In this document: positions 7,650 through 14,696 of the stretch, piece after piece
Layout of the letters: each line of letters starts with the position of its first letter
How positions within the stretch are numbered: position 1 is the first letter of the stretch
Assembly (NCBI GenBank): GCA_034178815.1
Contig: JAXFQS010000162.1
Location: forward strand, 1-14,962
Direction of reading: 5' to 3'
Length of the DNA stretch: 14,962 nucleotides
DNA from: JAXFQS01 sp034178815
GTDB taxonomy: Bacteria > Verrucomicrobiota > Kiritimatiellia > RFP12 > DVOR01
Notes under the pieces: model-generated
Databases searched by the model: none
What the model was told of the DNA's origin: nothing
The model's input: the letters and a program-made list of their open reading frames with translations, nothing else
Position numbers and translations under genes: made by a program

Positions 7650-7950
7650 AACGCTAGCCTGAAATGCGGATTGCGGGGGCTTCGCGCTTTCGCCCCCCCG
7701 CGAGCGGCAAGATCGCCGCAACAGTATTCCGAACAGCGCGGTTAGGAGGCATTGCGTTTTCTGACCGCTCCGTTTATCTTTACAGCCTCGATAGGAACCA
7801 ATGTTTTGCCAGCCAAGGTGTCAAAGATGGGGAAATCCTGGTAGGCACCTTTCCTCGCTCCAGATTAGTACCTCTTGGGGGGTGGGTTATCAAGGATTTG
7901 ACATGGATGCCGCGAATGATTGGGTTTCTGCGCATGGTTTCCCTTTGAAA
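7650..7950. other. Intergenic region without a supportable gene
   Basis: I see no convincing gene here. Two short open frames, 7664-7948 and 7801-8007 (94 and 68 codons), have no recognisable motifs. The first runs through the GC hairpins and neither has a ribosome site. An AGGAGG at 7744-7749 has no start codon at proper distance. The region probably ends transcription of block 1 and carries the upstream control region of the T2SS operon. Confidence 0.6.
7673..7719 (+). terminator. Two tandem GC-rich hairpins after the GH78-like gene
   Basis: GGGGGC at 7675-7680 can pair with GCCCCC at 7692-7697, with an 11-base loop, and the flanking bases allow a shifted longer pairing. A second stem pairs GCGGC at 7704-7708 with GCCGC at 7715-7719 around a 6-base loop. 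The position, 24 bases after the stop codon, fits transcription termination or protection of the mRNA 3' end. There is no run of T after either stem, so this is not a classical intrinsic terminator. Confidence 0.35.
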
Positions 7951-7979
7951 TTGACATTTCTGCCCAATTCCATTAGAAT
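7951..7979 (+). promoter_or_regulatory. Sigma-70-type promoter for the T2SS operon
   Basis: TTGACA at 7951-7956 is a perfect -35 box. TAGAAT at 7974-7979 differs from TATAAT at one position, and the spacer is the optimal 17 bases. The surrounding stretch is AT-rich compared with the coding DNA. Transcription would start near 7986, giving a leader of about 37 bases before the gspF ATG. A possible ribosome site, TAAGGA, lies at 8005-8010. No operator palindrome was recognised around it. Confidence 0.72.
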
Positions 7980-8022
7980 ATTTGCGTTTAGCAAGAAAAG
8001 CTCATAAGGAATCCACTCGACA

Positions 8023-9255
8023 ATGGCGTCTTTTGCCTACAAAGCCATGACCAAAGATGGACGCCGGGTTGCAGGTACAATCGAAGCCTCCGACCGGCGC
8101 GGCGCCGTCGCGCAGTTGCAGCGCTCGGGGCAGACACCATTGAGCATCGAAGAGGTGAGCACCCGCACCGCCGAGACAAAGACCTCATTCTGGAAACTTG
8201 AGCCCTCCAAGAATATGCGCCCCCGCGAGGTCTTGCTCTTCACCTCCGAATTGAGCGATCTCATCGAGGCAGGCATGACCTTGGGTTCTGCGCTCAACTG
8301 CCTAGCGAGTCAGGGGGGCGGTGGCGATGCCGCCGGAACCATCGCCGCCGACCTGCGTGACCGGATTGTCCGCGGCGAGACCTTCTCCGATGCCTTGAAA
8401 GCCCACCCCAAGAGTTTTCCCCCAATCTACTCCAATATGGTTCGCGCGGGCGAGGCTTCTGGCGCGATGATCGAGGTTCTCCGCCGTTTGGTTGAGCACT
8501 ATGAACGCCAGCAGGCGATGAAAGAGAAAATCACCGCCGCGCTCACCTATCCCATTATCGTGCTGATATTCGGAACGATCACCGTCATCTTTGCGATGGT
8601 TAAAATCGTCCCACAGTTTGCCAAGATTTTCGACAGCATGGGGCAAGCACTCCCCGCCCCGACGCGCGTTCTGATTGGAACCAGCATGTTCGTCAAAAGC
8701 TACGGCTTGATCTTGGCCGCCATCGTCATAGTAGGTGTGCTTTGGCTGCGCCGCCACATAGCCACCGAACACGGTCGCTACTGGTGGGACAGACTCAAAT
8801 TGCGCACCCCGTTGCTTAAAGGAATCATCGCCGCAGGGGCCTATTCGGGCGTCGCCTACACCCTGAGAACGCTTATGGCAAACGGCGTCAATGTCCTTCA
8901 GGCGCTCCAGATCGCAGCCGAAACCTGCGGCAACGCCGTCATAGCAAAAGCCCTCTCCGACGCCCGCGACCGCGTCACGGACGGCACTACCATCTCCGCC
9001 CCTCTCGCACAAAGCGGCATCTTCCCTCGTATGATGACTGATATGCTCGCCATAGGCGAACAGACTGGCGACATGCCCACATCCCTCGGACACATCGGCA
9101 AACGCTACGAGGGTGAAATGGACCGCAACATCAAGATCTTCACAGCCGCACTAGAGCCCCTGCTAATCGTGCTCGTCGCCGGTCTCGTCGGATTCGTTGC
9201 TATATCCATTTTGATGGCAGTCTTCAAGGCAACCTCCGCCATGGGCGCAGGCTGA
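8023..9255 (+). CDS. gspF: Type II secretion inner-membrane platform protein GspF
   Basis: GspF (410 residues) is the polytopic inner-membrane protein that couples the GspE ATPase to assembly of the pseudopilus. The N-terminus FAYKAMTKDGRRVAGTIEA is the typical PulF/PilC opening. Two copies of the cytoplasmic T2SSF helical domain follow, one with the conserved VRAGEASGAMIEVLRRL segment (about residues 142-158) and one with AIGEQTGDMPTSL (about 346-358). Membrane helices lie at about 175-195, 225-245 and 380-403. The length is normal. This is the first gene after the promoter. The expected neighbour gspE is not upstream of it, so the motor ATPase must be encoded elsewhere or beyond the right edge. 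Codons are strongly C-ending, unlike gspH, gspI and gspJ. Confidence 0.95.
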   Translation: MASFAYKAMTKDGRRVAGTIEASDRRGAVAQLQRSGQTPLSIEEVSTRTAETKTSFWKLEPSKNMRPREVLLFTSELSDLIEAGMTLGSALNCLASQGGGGDAAGTIAADLRDRIVRGETFSDALKAHPKSFPPIYSNMVRAGEASGAMIEVLRRLVEHYERQQAMKEKITAALTYPIIVLIFGTITVIFAMVKIVPQFAKIFDSMGQALPAPTRVLIGTSMFVKSYGLILAAIVIVGVLWLRRHIATEHGRYWWDRLKLRTPLLKGIIAAGAYSGVAYTLRTLMANGVNVLQALQIAAETCGNAVIAKALSDARDRVTDGTTISAPLAQSGIFPRMMTDMLAIGEQTGDMPTSLGHIGKRYEGEMDRNIKIFTAALEPLLIVLVAGLVGFVAISILMAVFKATSAMGAG

Positions 9256-9281
9256 CCGAAACCAAACCCAAAAGGCAGAAT

Positions 9282-9677
9282 ATGAAAAACCTCTCCCCTC
9301 CCGTCAACCGCATCGCCTCGGCCGGTTTTACGCTGGTCGAACTCCTGCTCGTAGTCACCATCCTCGGCATTCTGGCTACTGCGGCATTCGTCAACTTTGC
9401 AGGCGCCGGCGAAGAAACCCGCGTGACCGCCACCCGCCTCTCTATCAATAGTATTGGTGATGCCATTCGCGTCTTCGAGGTGCAGCATGGCCGCTATCCC
9501 GAGAGCCTTGAAAAGCTTACCGAGGCCGTGAACGGGCGCGAACCCCTGCTTAAAGCCGAGGCTCTGGTCGACTCTTGGGGCACGCCCTTTACCTATAAAC
9601 GCGAAGGTCGTCGCTTTACCATAACCTCCGCAGGGCCGGATCTGCAGATTGGCACCGAAGACGACCTTACCAACTAA
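9282..9677 (+). CDS. gspG: Major pseudopilin GspG
   Basis: GspG (131 residues) is the main subunit of the T2SS pseudopilus. The prepilin leader ends in AG (G15), followed by FTLVELLLVV, so prepilin peptidase would cut before F16 and methylate it. E20 is the conserved Glu5 needed for assembly. The C-terminal half has the typical GspG pattern: RYPESLEKL, DSWGTPFTYK, then an SAGPDLQIGTEDDLTN-type acidic loop that binds calcium in known GspG proteins. A ribosome site, AAAGG at 9271-9275, precedes the ATG by 6 bases. The size and the calcium-loop pattern separate it from the minor pseudopilins. A prepilin peptidase gene (gspO/pilD) is not in the window. Confidence 0.93.
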   Translation: MKNLSPPVNRIASAGFTLVELLLVVTILGILATAAFVNFAGAGEETRVTATRLSINSIGDAIRVFEVQHGRYPESLEKLTEAVNGREPLLKAEALVDSWGTPFTYKREGRRFTITSAGPDLQIGTEDDLTN

Positions 9678-9693
9678 TCTCTTGGGTCGGCGG

Positions 9694-10350
9694 ATGCCAA
9701 CAAGCCAGCGCCAGGGGTTTACTCTACTGGAGTTGCTGCTGGTCGTGGCGATAGCTGGCATATTGTTGGCTATCGTCGCGCCCGATTTCTCGGGGGGGCT
9801 CGCCGGGACGCGTATGCAGATGGCTGCCCAAAGCGTAATGCATCTGTCGCGTTATGCCCGCAATATGGCTGTGCTGCAACAGCAACCGGCGGAACTTTCT
9901 TTCGTATGTGGCGAACAGGCGGTAATTCGGGTTTTGACCCAAACCAAAACGCGCAACCTGTCAGATTCCAAGGATGAAGGGGCTGGCGGTGTTTGGACGG
10001 AGGATGGTGATGATGTGGTTAACCGTCCCGACCGGGATGCGCTTTCTGTCACCGATACGGATAGTGTCCAGCGGTTCAAGAATCTGCGTTTTACGGTTGA
10101 ATATGAGGATGAACTGGTGTCTGTGCGCAATCGGCCTCTTCGGCGTTCGTCCGATTGGCGGAGTCTCCGCCGGGCGAGGGAACGAAAGGTCGATGAGGAG
10201 TTGCAGGAGCCCCCCCAGACGGTGCGTTTCAATGCCAACGGCACATGCCGTCCGTTTCGGGTGACGATTACCGATCTTGAACACGAGGAGAGTTCGCTTG
10301 TGGTGCTGGTCGATATGCTTGGCGTGGCACAGGTCGAGGAGGCGGATTAG
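9694..10350 (+). CDS. gspH: Minor pseudopilin GspH-like, with long charged insertions
   Basis: This 218-residue protein has a short leader MPTSQRQG and the prepilin signature FTLLELLLVV, with cleavage after G8 and E13 as the conserved Glu. It continues with the long N-terminal helix (AGTRMQMAAQSVMHLSRYAR) typical of GspH. GspH is a minor pseudopilin that joins the pseudopilus tip and needs the prepilin peptidase. The ATG at 9694 is preferred. TTG codons at 9649 and 9682 would place the leader far upstream and the first overlaps gspG. The protein is longer than typical GspH (roughly 160-190 residues) because of an acidic stretch at about residues 88-129 and a basic/acidic stretch at about 140-172. 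Its stop overlaps the gspI start by one base (TAGTG). Assignment as H rests on order and size and is less certain than the pseudopilin class. Confidence 0.78.
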   Translation: MPTSQRQGFTLLELLLVVAIAGILLAIVAPDFSGGLAGTRMQMAAQSVMHLSRYARNMAVLQQQPAELSFVCGEQAVIRVLTQTKTRNLSDSKDEGAGGVWTEDGDDVVNRPDRDALSVTDTDSVQRFKNLRFTVEYEDELVSVRNRPLRRSSDWRSLRRARERKVDEELQEPPQTVRFNANGTCRPFRVTITDLEHEESSLVVLVDMLGVAQVEEAD

Positions 10351-10736
10351 TGCGGCGAGGGGGCTTTACATTAATCGAGGTCTTGATGGCGGTGCTCATC
10401 CTTGCTGGGGGGCTGACGGCCTTGTTGACCTCTGTTGCCAAGTGTCTGGAGTTGATTTCTTCGGCTCGGGAGGTTCGAGAGGTCCAGTATGTTTTTGACC
10501 TCGCGGAAGCGGCCTATCCTATAGGTGATGAGTTGCTGGATGATGTCGAGAAGAAGGTCCCGGTGTCGCCCGATTCCAGTCTTGCTGAGGGTTATGTTTT
10601 TGAGCGTATTGTCTTGCCCAAGACGGTGCGGGAGGAGTCTGAGGACGACGATAAGTTGTATGTTGTCCGCTCCATCGTCAGTTGGGAGCGAGGCGGGAAG
10701 ACGGAGGAGGTGGATGAGTATGTCCGCCAGAAGTGA
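10350..10736 (+). CDS. gspI: Minor pseudopilin GspI-like
   Basis: This 128-residue minor pseudopilin starts MRRGG and continues FTLIEVLMAVLILAGGLTALL, so the leader is cut after G5 and E10 is the conserved Glu. The very short leader, the FTLIEVLMA sequence and the size near 125 residues are classical GspI features. In known systems GspI forms a tip complex with GspJ and GspK. The start is GTG, whose first base is the last base of the gspH stop codon, and the reading frame overlaps the start of gspJ by 17 bases. Both arrangements indicate coupled translation. The C-terminal part is rich in Glu, Asp and Lys and gives no further motif. Confidence 0.82.
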   Translation: MRRGGFTLIEVLMAVLILAGGLTALLTSVAKCLELISSAREVREVQYVFDLAEAAYPIGDELLDDVEKKVPVSPDSSLAEGYVFERIVLPKTVREESEDDDKLYVVRSIVSWERGGKTEEVDEYVRQK

Positions 10737-11466
10737 ATGGCGTTCGGGGCTGACGCTGATTGAACTCCTTTTGGCGGTCTCGATTCTGGCCATTATCGGC
10801 ACCTTTTCCTACCTTTGTTTTGACACGGTTGTCCACGCTTGGCGCACGGGGGTGGAGACGGCAAATGCTTCTGGGCAAGCGGAATATGTGCTCGACCAGT
10901 TGGCCGCCGCCCTCAAGAGCGCCTACTACCCCAATACGGGGCAAAGCACCTACGAGTATGGTTTTGCATTTCAGGACGGTGGGGATGGAGAGCGGACTTC
11001 TGACACGATTGAATGGACCAAGACGGGTGCCACTTTGGTGGGTGAACAGTCCGCATTTGCGGAGATTCCCCATCGAACTGTTGTTCGTGTGGCAAAAGTC
11101 GGGAGCCGGCGTCGAGGGAATGAAGGGCTTTGCGTCAGGGCTTGGCGGCAAGCGCTCAATCCGGATGATTTCGAGCCGGAGCAGGTTGAATGGCTGTTGC
11201 TTGCGCCGCGGGTTATCGGCTTCAATTGCCGCATGCTTGATCTCGACAATCCCATCAAAGACGATCAGCCAAACTGGGTTGACGAATGGAGCCATTCCAA
11301 TGCGCTTCCTTCCAAGGTCGAACTGACGCTCTATTTGAGCCCGCCGGACGATCGCAAGGGCAAGCCCCTCAAGATGCAGCGCATCGTCTCGATTCCTATG
11401 GCCGCTTACTCCCAAAATCCTCAAGATGCCCCTAACTCGGGTACCTTATCCCGGAAAGGTAGGTAG
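10720..11466 (+). CDS. gspJ: Minor pseudopilin GspJ-like
   Basis: This 248-residue pseudopilin carries the signature LTLIELLLAVSILAIIG after G10, with E15 as the conserved Glu. The first residue after cleavage is Leu instead of the usual Phe. A Leu/Met here is accepted by prepilin peptidases but less common. The helix is followed by TVVHAWRTG, ANASGQAEYVLDQLAAALKSAYYP and a C-terminal beta-rich region, the usual GspJ build. Two ATGs, 10714 and 10720, are possible. AGGAGG at 10705-10710 is 9 bases from 10720 but only 3 from 10714, so 10720 is chosen with modest certainty. The longer open frame back to 10525 overlaps gspI and has no leader, so it is not the real start. GspJ joins I and K at the pseudopilus tip. 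Confidence 0.82.
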   Translation: MSARSEWRSGLTLIELLLAVSILAIIGTFSYLCFDTVVHAWRTGVETANASGQAEYVLDQLAAALKSAYYPNTGQSTYEYGFAFQDGGDGERTSDTIEWTKTGATLVGEQSAFAEIPHRTVVRVAKVGSRRRGNEGLCVRAWRQALNPDDFEPEQVEWLLLAPRVIGFNCRMLDLDNPIKDDQPNWVDEWSHSNALPSKVELTLYLSPPDDRKGKPLKMQRIVSIPMAAYSQNPQDAPNSGTLSRKGR

Positions 11467-11471
11467 CAGCG

Positions 11472-12551
11472 GTGAGCAAAGGTGCCAACAAAGGCTCTGC
11501 ATTGATAGCCGCCCTTTGGACCATTTGCTTGCTATCAATGTTGGTGATGTCCTTCGCGTACGACGCCAACCTCGAAGCCAAACTCCAGGTCTATACGCGC
11601 TCGAAGCGACAGGCGGAGTACCTTATCCGCTCCGCATTCCCCATTGTCGAGCATGTCCTGAACAAGTCCTCAAAGGTGACCGGCGATGAGACCAACGAGC
11701 AGATAGAAGACGACCGCTGGATTGTCCCGGCCATCTCCGTCAAACGCGGCGAAATCGCGCGTATCGACGAACCCCTTGGGCAAGGCACCATCCACATCGA
11801 AATCATCCCCGTCCCCGGGCGCATCAACATCAACGCCATGGCCAACGCCAACGCCGATGGCGTTTGGGAGCAAATCTTCGCCGTCCACGGCATCCCTCAA
11901 GACCTTTGGCCCGAACTCATCGATAGTTTCAACGACTGGGTAGACGCCGACAGTGCACCGATGAAGTCCGGCGCCGAGGACGACTATTACCTCAGCCTCG
12001 ACCCGCCCTACAAAGCCAAAAACGGCCTTTTAGACACTGTTGGCGAGTTAGGACTTGTGAAAGGCTTCACATCTGCTATACTATACGGAGGTGCGCTCAA
12101 TCCCGAGGCTCCCCCGTCCAAGCAGATTATGGTCAAAGGCATTGCCGACCTCTTTACCGTCTACGGCGAATCGGCCGTTTCCGTCAATGTCAACGCCGCA
12201 TCCAAGGATGTGCTCTTGGCCGTTCCCGGCATGGACGAATCCTTGGCCGACGCCATCATAGCCGAACGCGAAGGAAACGGTTCTTCCGCCTCCTCAAGGT
12301 CGACCCGCCTGCGCGAACGGGGGGCCTCGACGGCTGCCGCCGTGGAAGACTTCTCGTTCAAGTCATCCGCCGATGTCAGTTCAAGAGTGCCCGGCATCCA
12401 GTCGGAGTCGCTGGCCTACTTCGGGTATTCCTCGACGATCTACAGACTGATCATTGAAGGGCGAGTAGGTGCGATAGCCCGGCGCGTAGAGGCGATTGTA
12501 GCCACCAAAAACGAGGAACTTCGGTACCTCCGCTACCGGGAGGATCCGTGA
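11472..12551 (+). CDS. gspK: Minor pseudopilin GspK
   Basis: GspK (359 residues) is the large pseudopilin thought to cap the pseudopilus. The leader MSKGANKG precedes SALIAALWTICLLSMLV. As in other GspK proteins the conserved Glu5 is missing (Ala here), which fits a cap subunit. The GspK core follows: ININAMANAN, then FNDWVDADSAP and GAEDDYYLSLDPPYKAKNGLLDTVGELGLVKG, all family landmarks. A helix-hairpin-helix stretch comes next (VNVNAASKDVLLAVPGM, about 12181-12235). A Ser/Arg-rich insertion lies between that stretch and the usual C-terminal strand region. The start is GTG at 11472, 5 bases after the gspJ stop. An AAAGG is about 12 bases upstream. The DNA is C-rich on this strand, unlike gspI and gspJ. 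Confidence 0.92.
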   Translation: MSKGANKGSALIAALWTICLLSMLVMSFAYDANLEAKLQVYTRSKRQAEYLIRSAFPIVEHVLNKSSKVTGDETNEQIEDDRWIVPAISVKRGEIARIDEPLGQGTIHIEIIPVPGRININAMANANADGVWEQIFAVHGIPQDLWPELIDSFNDWVDADSAPMKSGAEDDYYLSLDPPYKAKNGLLDTVGELGLVKGFTSAILYGGALNPEAPPSKQIMVKGIADLFTVYGESAVSVNVNAASKDVLLAVPGMDESLADAIIAEREGNGSSASSRSTRLRERGASTAAAVEDFSFKSSADVSSRVPGIQSESLAYFGYSSTIYRLIIEGRVGAIARRVEAIVATKNEELRYLRYREDP

Positions 12552-12555
12552 ACCT

Positions 12556-13941
12556 ATGTCTAGCGAAGAGTCCATAGCAATAGTCCAATCATCAGGGAAA
12601 CTGATAGCCGTCCGTAGGGAAGAGGCGAGGGGAGGGGGCGTCAAGTTTGATGAGGCCGTCCGGAACATCTCCCTGGCTGGAGAGGAAGCCAATCAGACCA
12701 ATCCCCTATCGGCTCCCTTGCGCGAAATTGCGGCGGAATTGGATGATACCATTCTCTCCATTGCCATCCCAGTTGCGCAGACCACCTGCCAAATCCTTAC
12801 CCTGCCAACGGTTGATTCGACAGAACTCGATTCAATGACCCGCTTGCGCCTGGAGCAACTAGCCCCTTTCGATGCCGAGAAATTGGCAGTATCCTGGGAG
12901 ACGCTAGCTCAGGATGCCGAAAGTACCCGAGTGATAGCCGCCGCCCTGCCAGTCGAAAGCGTCGAATCCTGGTGGAATGCCATAGCGGAATGTGGTCTTC
13001 GGGCCAAACGGCTGGAACTCTCCATTCTAGCCTGGTGGCACGCAATCCGTGCATCCAATGCTATCCCAGATTCGGGCCGTCAGCTGGTTTTGCTTCGCGA
13101 TGGAGAAGCGTGGGATTTCCTCTCAGTCGATGATGGCATTCCCTCCTTTCTCCGTGTGCTTTCCGCCCCAGTCGAAACACCCGAGGACTGGTTGCGAGAA
13201 CTTACCCTCTCACTGGTCGATTTGGAACTGAATGCCGGGCAGCGTTCCTGTGAAAACCTTTTTCTCTTTTATACCTCGGAGGCCAAGCCTGACATTGCCG
13301 CAGTGGCGAAAGATTTGGGGTCCCCGCTTCATCTGGAGCCTTTACCAGAGGTGCTGGCGTGCGCTCGATCCGTTTCCATTCGAAGCCTGGAAAAGGATGC
13401 AATCGACCTAACCCCGCCTGAATGGCGTAGGCAGGAGACTCTCAAGAAACAGCGCAGACAGATGGTCGCCGGATGTGTAGTCGCGGGGCTTATTTGGTTG
13501 CTTTGCGCCGCCTATCTCTTGCTTGCTCCGATAGTCAGTTCAATGTTGCTCGGGAATGTCCGCAAGGAGCGCCAATCCATTGCGGCAAGTTATCGCGAGG
13601 TCAACGATTTGAGTGCCCGCGTCCAGTTGATCCGTAATTATATGGATCGGGATCTGTCGGCGATTGAGCTTTTGCGCCAGATTACGCTAGTCCAGCCTGC
13701 TGGCGTGACGCTTTCCTCCTTCACTTACCGTCGGGACGATGGGGTGCGCCTATCGGGCGAGACGGAGGAGGCATCCAAGGTTTACGCATTTAAGGATGCC
13801 GTCACCTCGCTCAACAAGGGGAAAAGCGACACGCGGCTCTTTTCCGAGGTCTCTTTGACAGGGCCATCGGCCGCCAAAGGTGGTATGCAGCGGTTTGACC
13901 TCAATATGGTCTTCCCTGGGACGCAGGAGGCCAATCGATGA
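12556..13941 (+). CDS. gspL: GspL-like inner-membrane platform protein (PilM/PilN-like)
   Basis: GspL (461 residues) links the cytoplasmic ATPase GspE to the inner-membrane platform. Residues about 1-290 form an actin-like (PilM-type) cytoplasmic domain without a recognisable ATP-binding motif, as usual for GspL. One membrane helix lies at about 304-331 (VAGCVVAGLIWLLCAAYLL), followed by a helical linker and a small ferredoxin-like periplasmic domain (about 370-461, including VTLSSFTYRRDDGVRLSG, which resembles PilN). The assignment rests on this layout and on the position between gspK and gspM, because overall sequence identity in this family is low. GGGAGGA at 12538-12544 is the ribosome site, 11 bases before the ATG. 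The stop overlaps the gspM start (ATGA). Confidence 0.85.
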   Translation: MSSEESIAIVQSSGKLIAVRREEARGGGVKFDEAVRNISLAGEEANQTNPLSAPLREIAAELDDTILSIAIPVAQTTCQILTLPTVDSTELDSMTRLRLEQLAPFDAEKLAVSWETLAQDAESTRVIAAALPVESVESWWNAIAECGLRAKRLELSILAWWHAIRASNAIPDSGRQLVLLRDGEAWDFLSVDDGIPSFLRVLSAPVETPEDWLRELTLSLVDLELNAGQRSCENLFLFYTSEAKPDIAAVAKDLGSPLHLEPLPEVLACARSVSIRSLEKDAIDLTPPEWRRQETLKKQRRQMVAGCVVAGLIWLLCAAYLLLAPIVSSMLLGNVRKERQSIAASYREVNDLSARVQLIRNYMDRDLSAIELLRQITLVQPAGVTLSSFTYRRDDGVRLSGETEEASKVYAFKDAVTSLNKGKSDTRLFSEVSLTGPSAAKGGMQRFDLNMVFPGTQEANR

Positions 13942-14696
13942 AGGAGACTACGCCTCGGGAGAGGGGGCTGCGCCTAGTTGCTGCAATTGTGATTGCCTTC
14001 GGCATATTGGGTCTTTTCAGCCGCCGTCAACTGGACAACTTTCGCCTCAACCGCCAGCAACTTGAACGCGAACGGGCAACCTTGAAGTTTGAGCGCCAGA
14101 TGATTGCCGCCAAGCCCGACTTGCAGAGACAGTATGATGAATTGCGCACCTTGATGCCTGTCTTTAAGCCGGACAAGGCTGTCGATACCCATTGGCTGAG
14201 TATAATGGACGACATTGCCTCGAAACAGCATTTGAACATTTCGCGTCGTCAGGCTGGGCGGGAGGAGCAGTCTGGTGAGGTCTACGAGTTCGCCATTGAA
14301 TGTCGCGAATGGGATGGCCGGCTGGATGCGCTTGTGCATTTCCTCTACGACTTGGAACGGGAGGGCGTTATGCTTGATGTTCGCCATCTCTATGTCCGTC
14401 CGCACCAATCTGCTCCGGGATTCCTCCGTGGTTCTTTTACGCTCTATTGCGCCTATATGCGCGACGAGAACGCTTCGGAATCATCGCCTAGTACCGTTGC
14501 TGGCAATGAGTCGGATGCAAACCAAAACACGGATGCGTCCCTTTCCAATACAACCGTTGCAACCAATGCCACTTTCGAAACGACCTCTGCAACTGCAACC
14601 TCTTTGTCCAATCGCTTGAACCGCATTCGGCATCGGACTGCCCACGGCAATACCAATCGTGTCTCTGCCGCCATTCAGGAAGCCTCTCATGAATAA
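13938..14696 (+). CDS. gspM: GspM/PilO-like inner-membrane platform protein with Ser/Thr/Asn-rich tail
   Basis: This 252-residue protein has a short cytoplasmic start, one membrane helix (about residues 11-28), a predicted coiled coil (about 30-70, rich in Gln, Arg, Glu and Leu) and a ferredoxin-like periplasmic domain (about 80-175, with YEFAIECREWDGRLDALVHFLYDLE). This is the GspM/PilO layout; GspM binds GspL in the inner membrane. A low-complexity tail of about 77 residues (176-252), rich in Ser, Thr, Asn and Ala, follows the folded domain and is not a normal part of the family. The ATG at 13938 overlaps the gspL stop by four bases and has AGGAGG at 13925-13930, 7 bases upstream. Its stop overlaps the gspD start by 8 bases, so translation of L, M and D is likely coupled. 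Confidence 0.82.
   Translation: MKETTPRERGLRLVAAIVIAFGILGLFSRRQLDNFRLNRQQLERERATLKFERQMIAAKPDLQRQYDELRTLMPVFKPDKAVDTHWLSIMDDIASKQHLNISRRQAGREEQSGEVYEFAIECREWDGRLDALVHFLYDLEREGVMLDVRHLYVRPHQSAPGFLRGSFTLYCAYMRDENASESSPSTVAGNESDANQNTDASLSNTTVATNATFETTSATATSLSNRLNRIRHRTAHGNTNRVSAAIQEASHE

Noticed and set aside
7744..7749. AGGAGG ribosome-like site in the gap
   Set aside because: The only following start is TTG at 7752, two bases away, and it opens just 30 codons. Probably chance.
7664..7948. A 94-codon open frame in the intergenic gap
   Set aside because: It runs through the GC hairpins, has no ribosome site and shows no motif. Short stretches on both strands (for example near 7752-7844) read like protein for 30-40 codons but are too short to call a gene or a pseudogene.
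8302..9093. A 263-codon open frame on the - strand
   Set aside because: It is the shadow of gspF and shows no recognisable domain.
9649..9693. TTG starts at 9649 and 9682 for gspH
   Set aside because: They lengthen the prepilin leader and the first overlaps gspG. The ATG at 9694 gives a normal leader of eight residues.
10465..10480. GGTTCGA sequence resembling a tRNA T-loop
   Set aside because: It lies inside gspI and no acceptor or anticodon stem can be formed around it.
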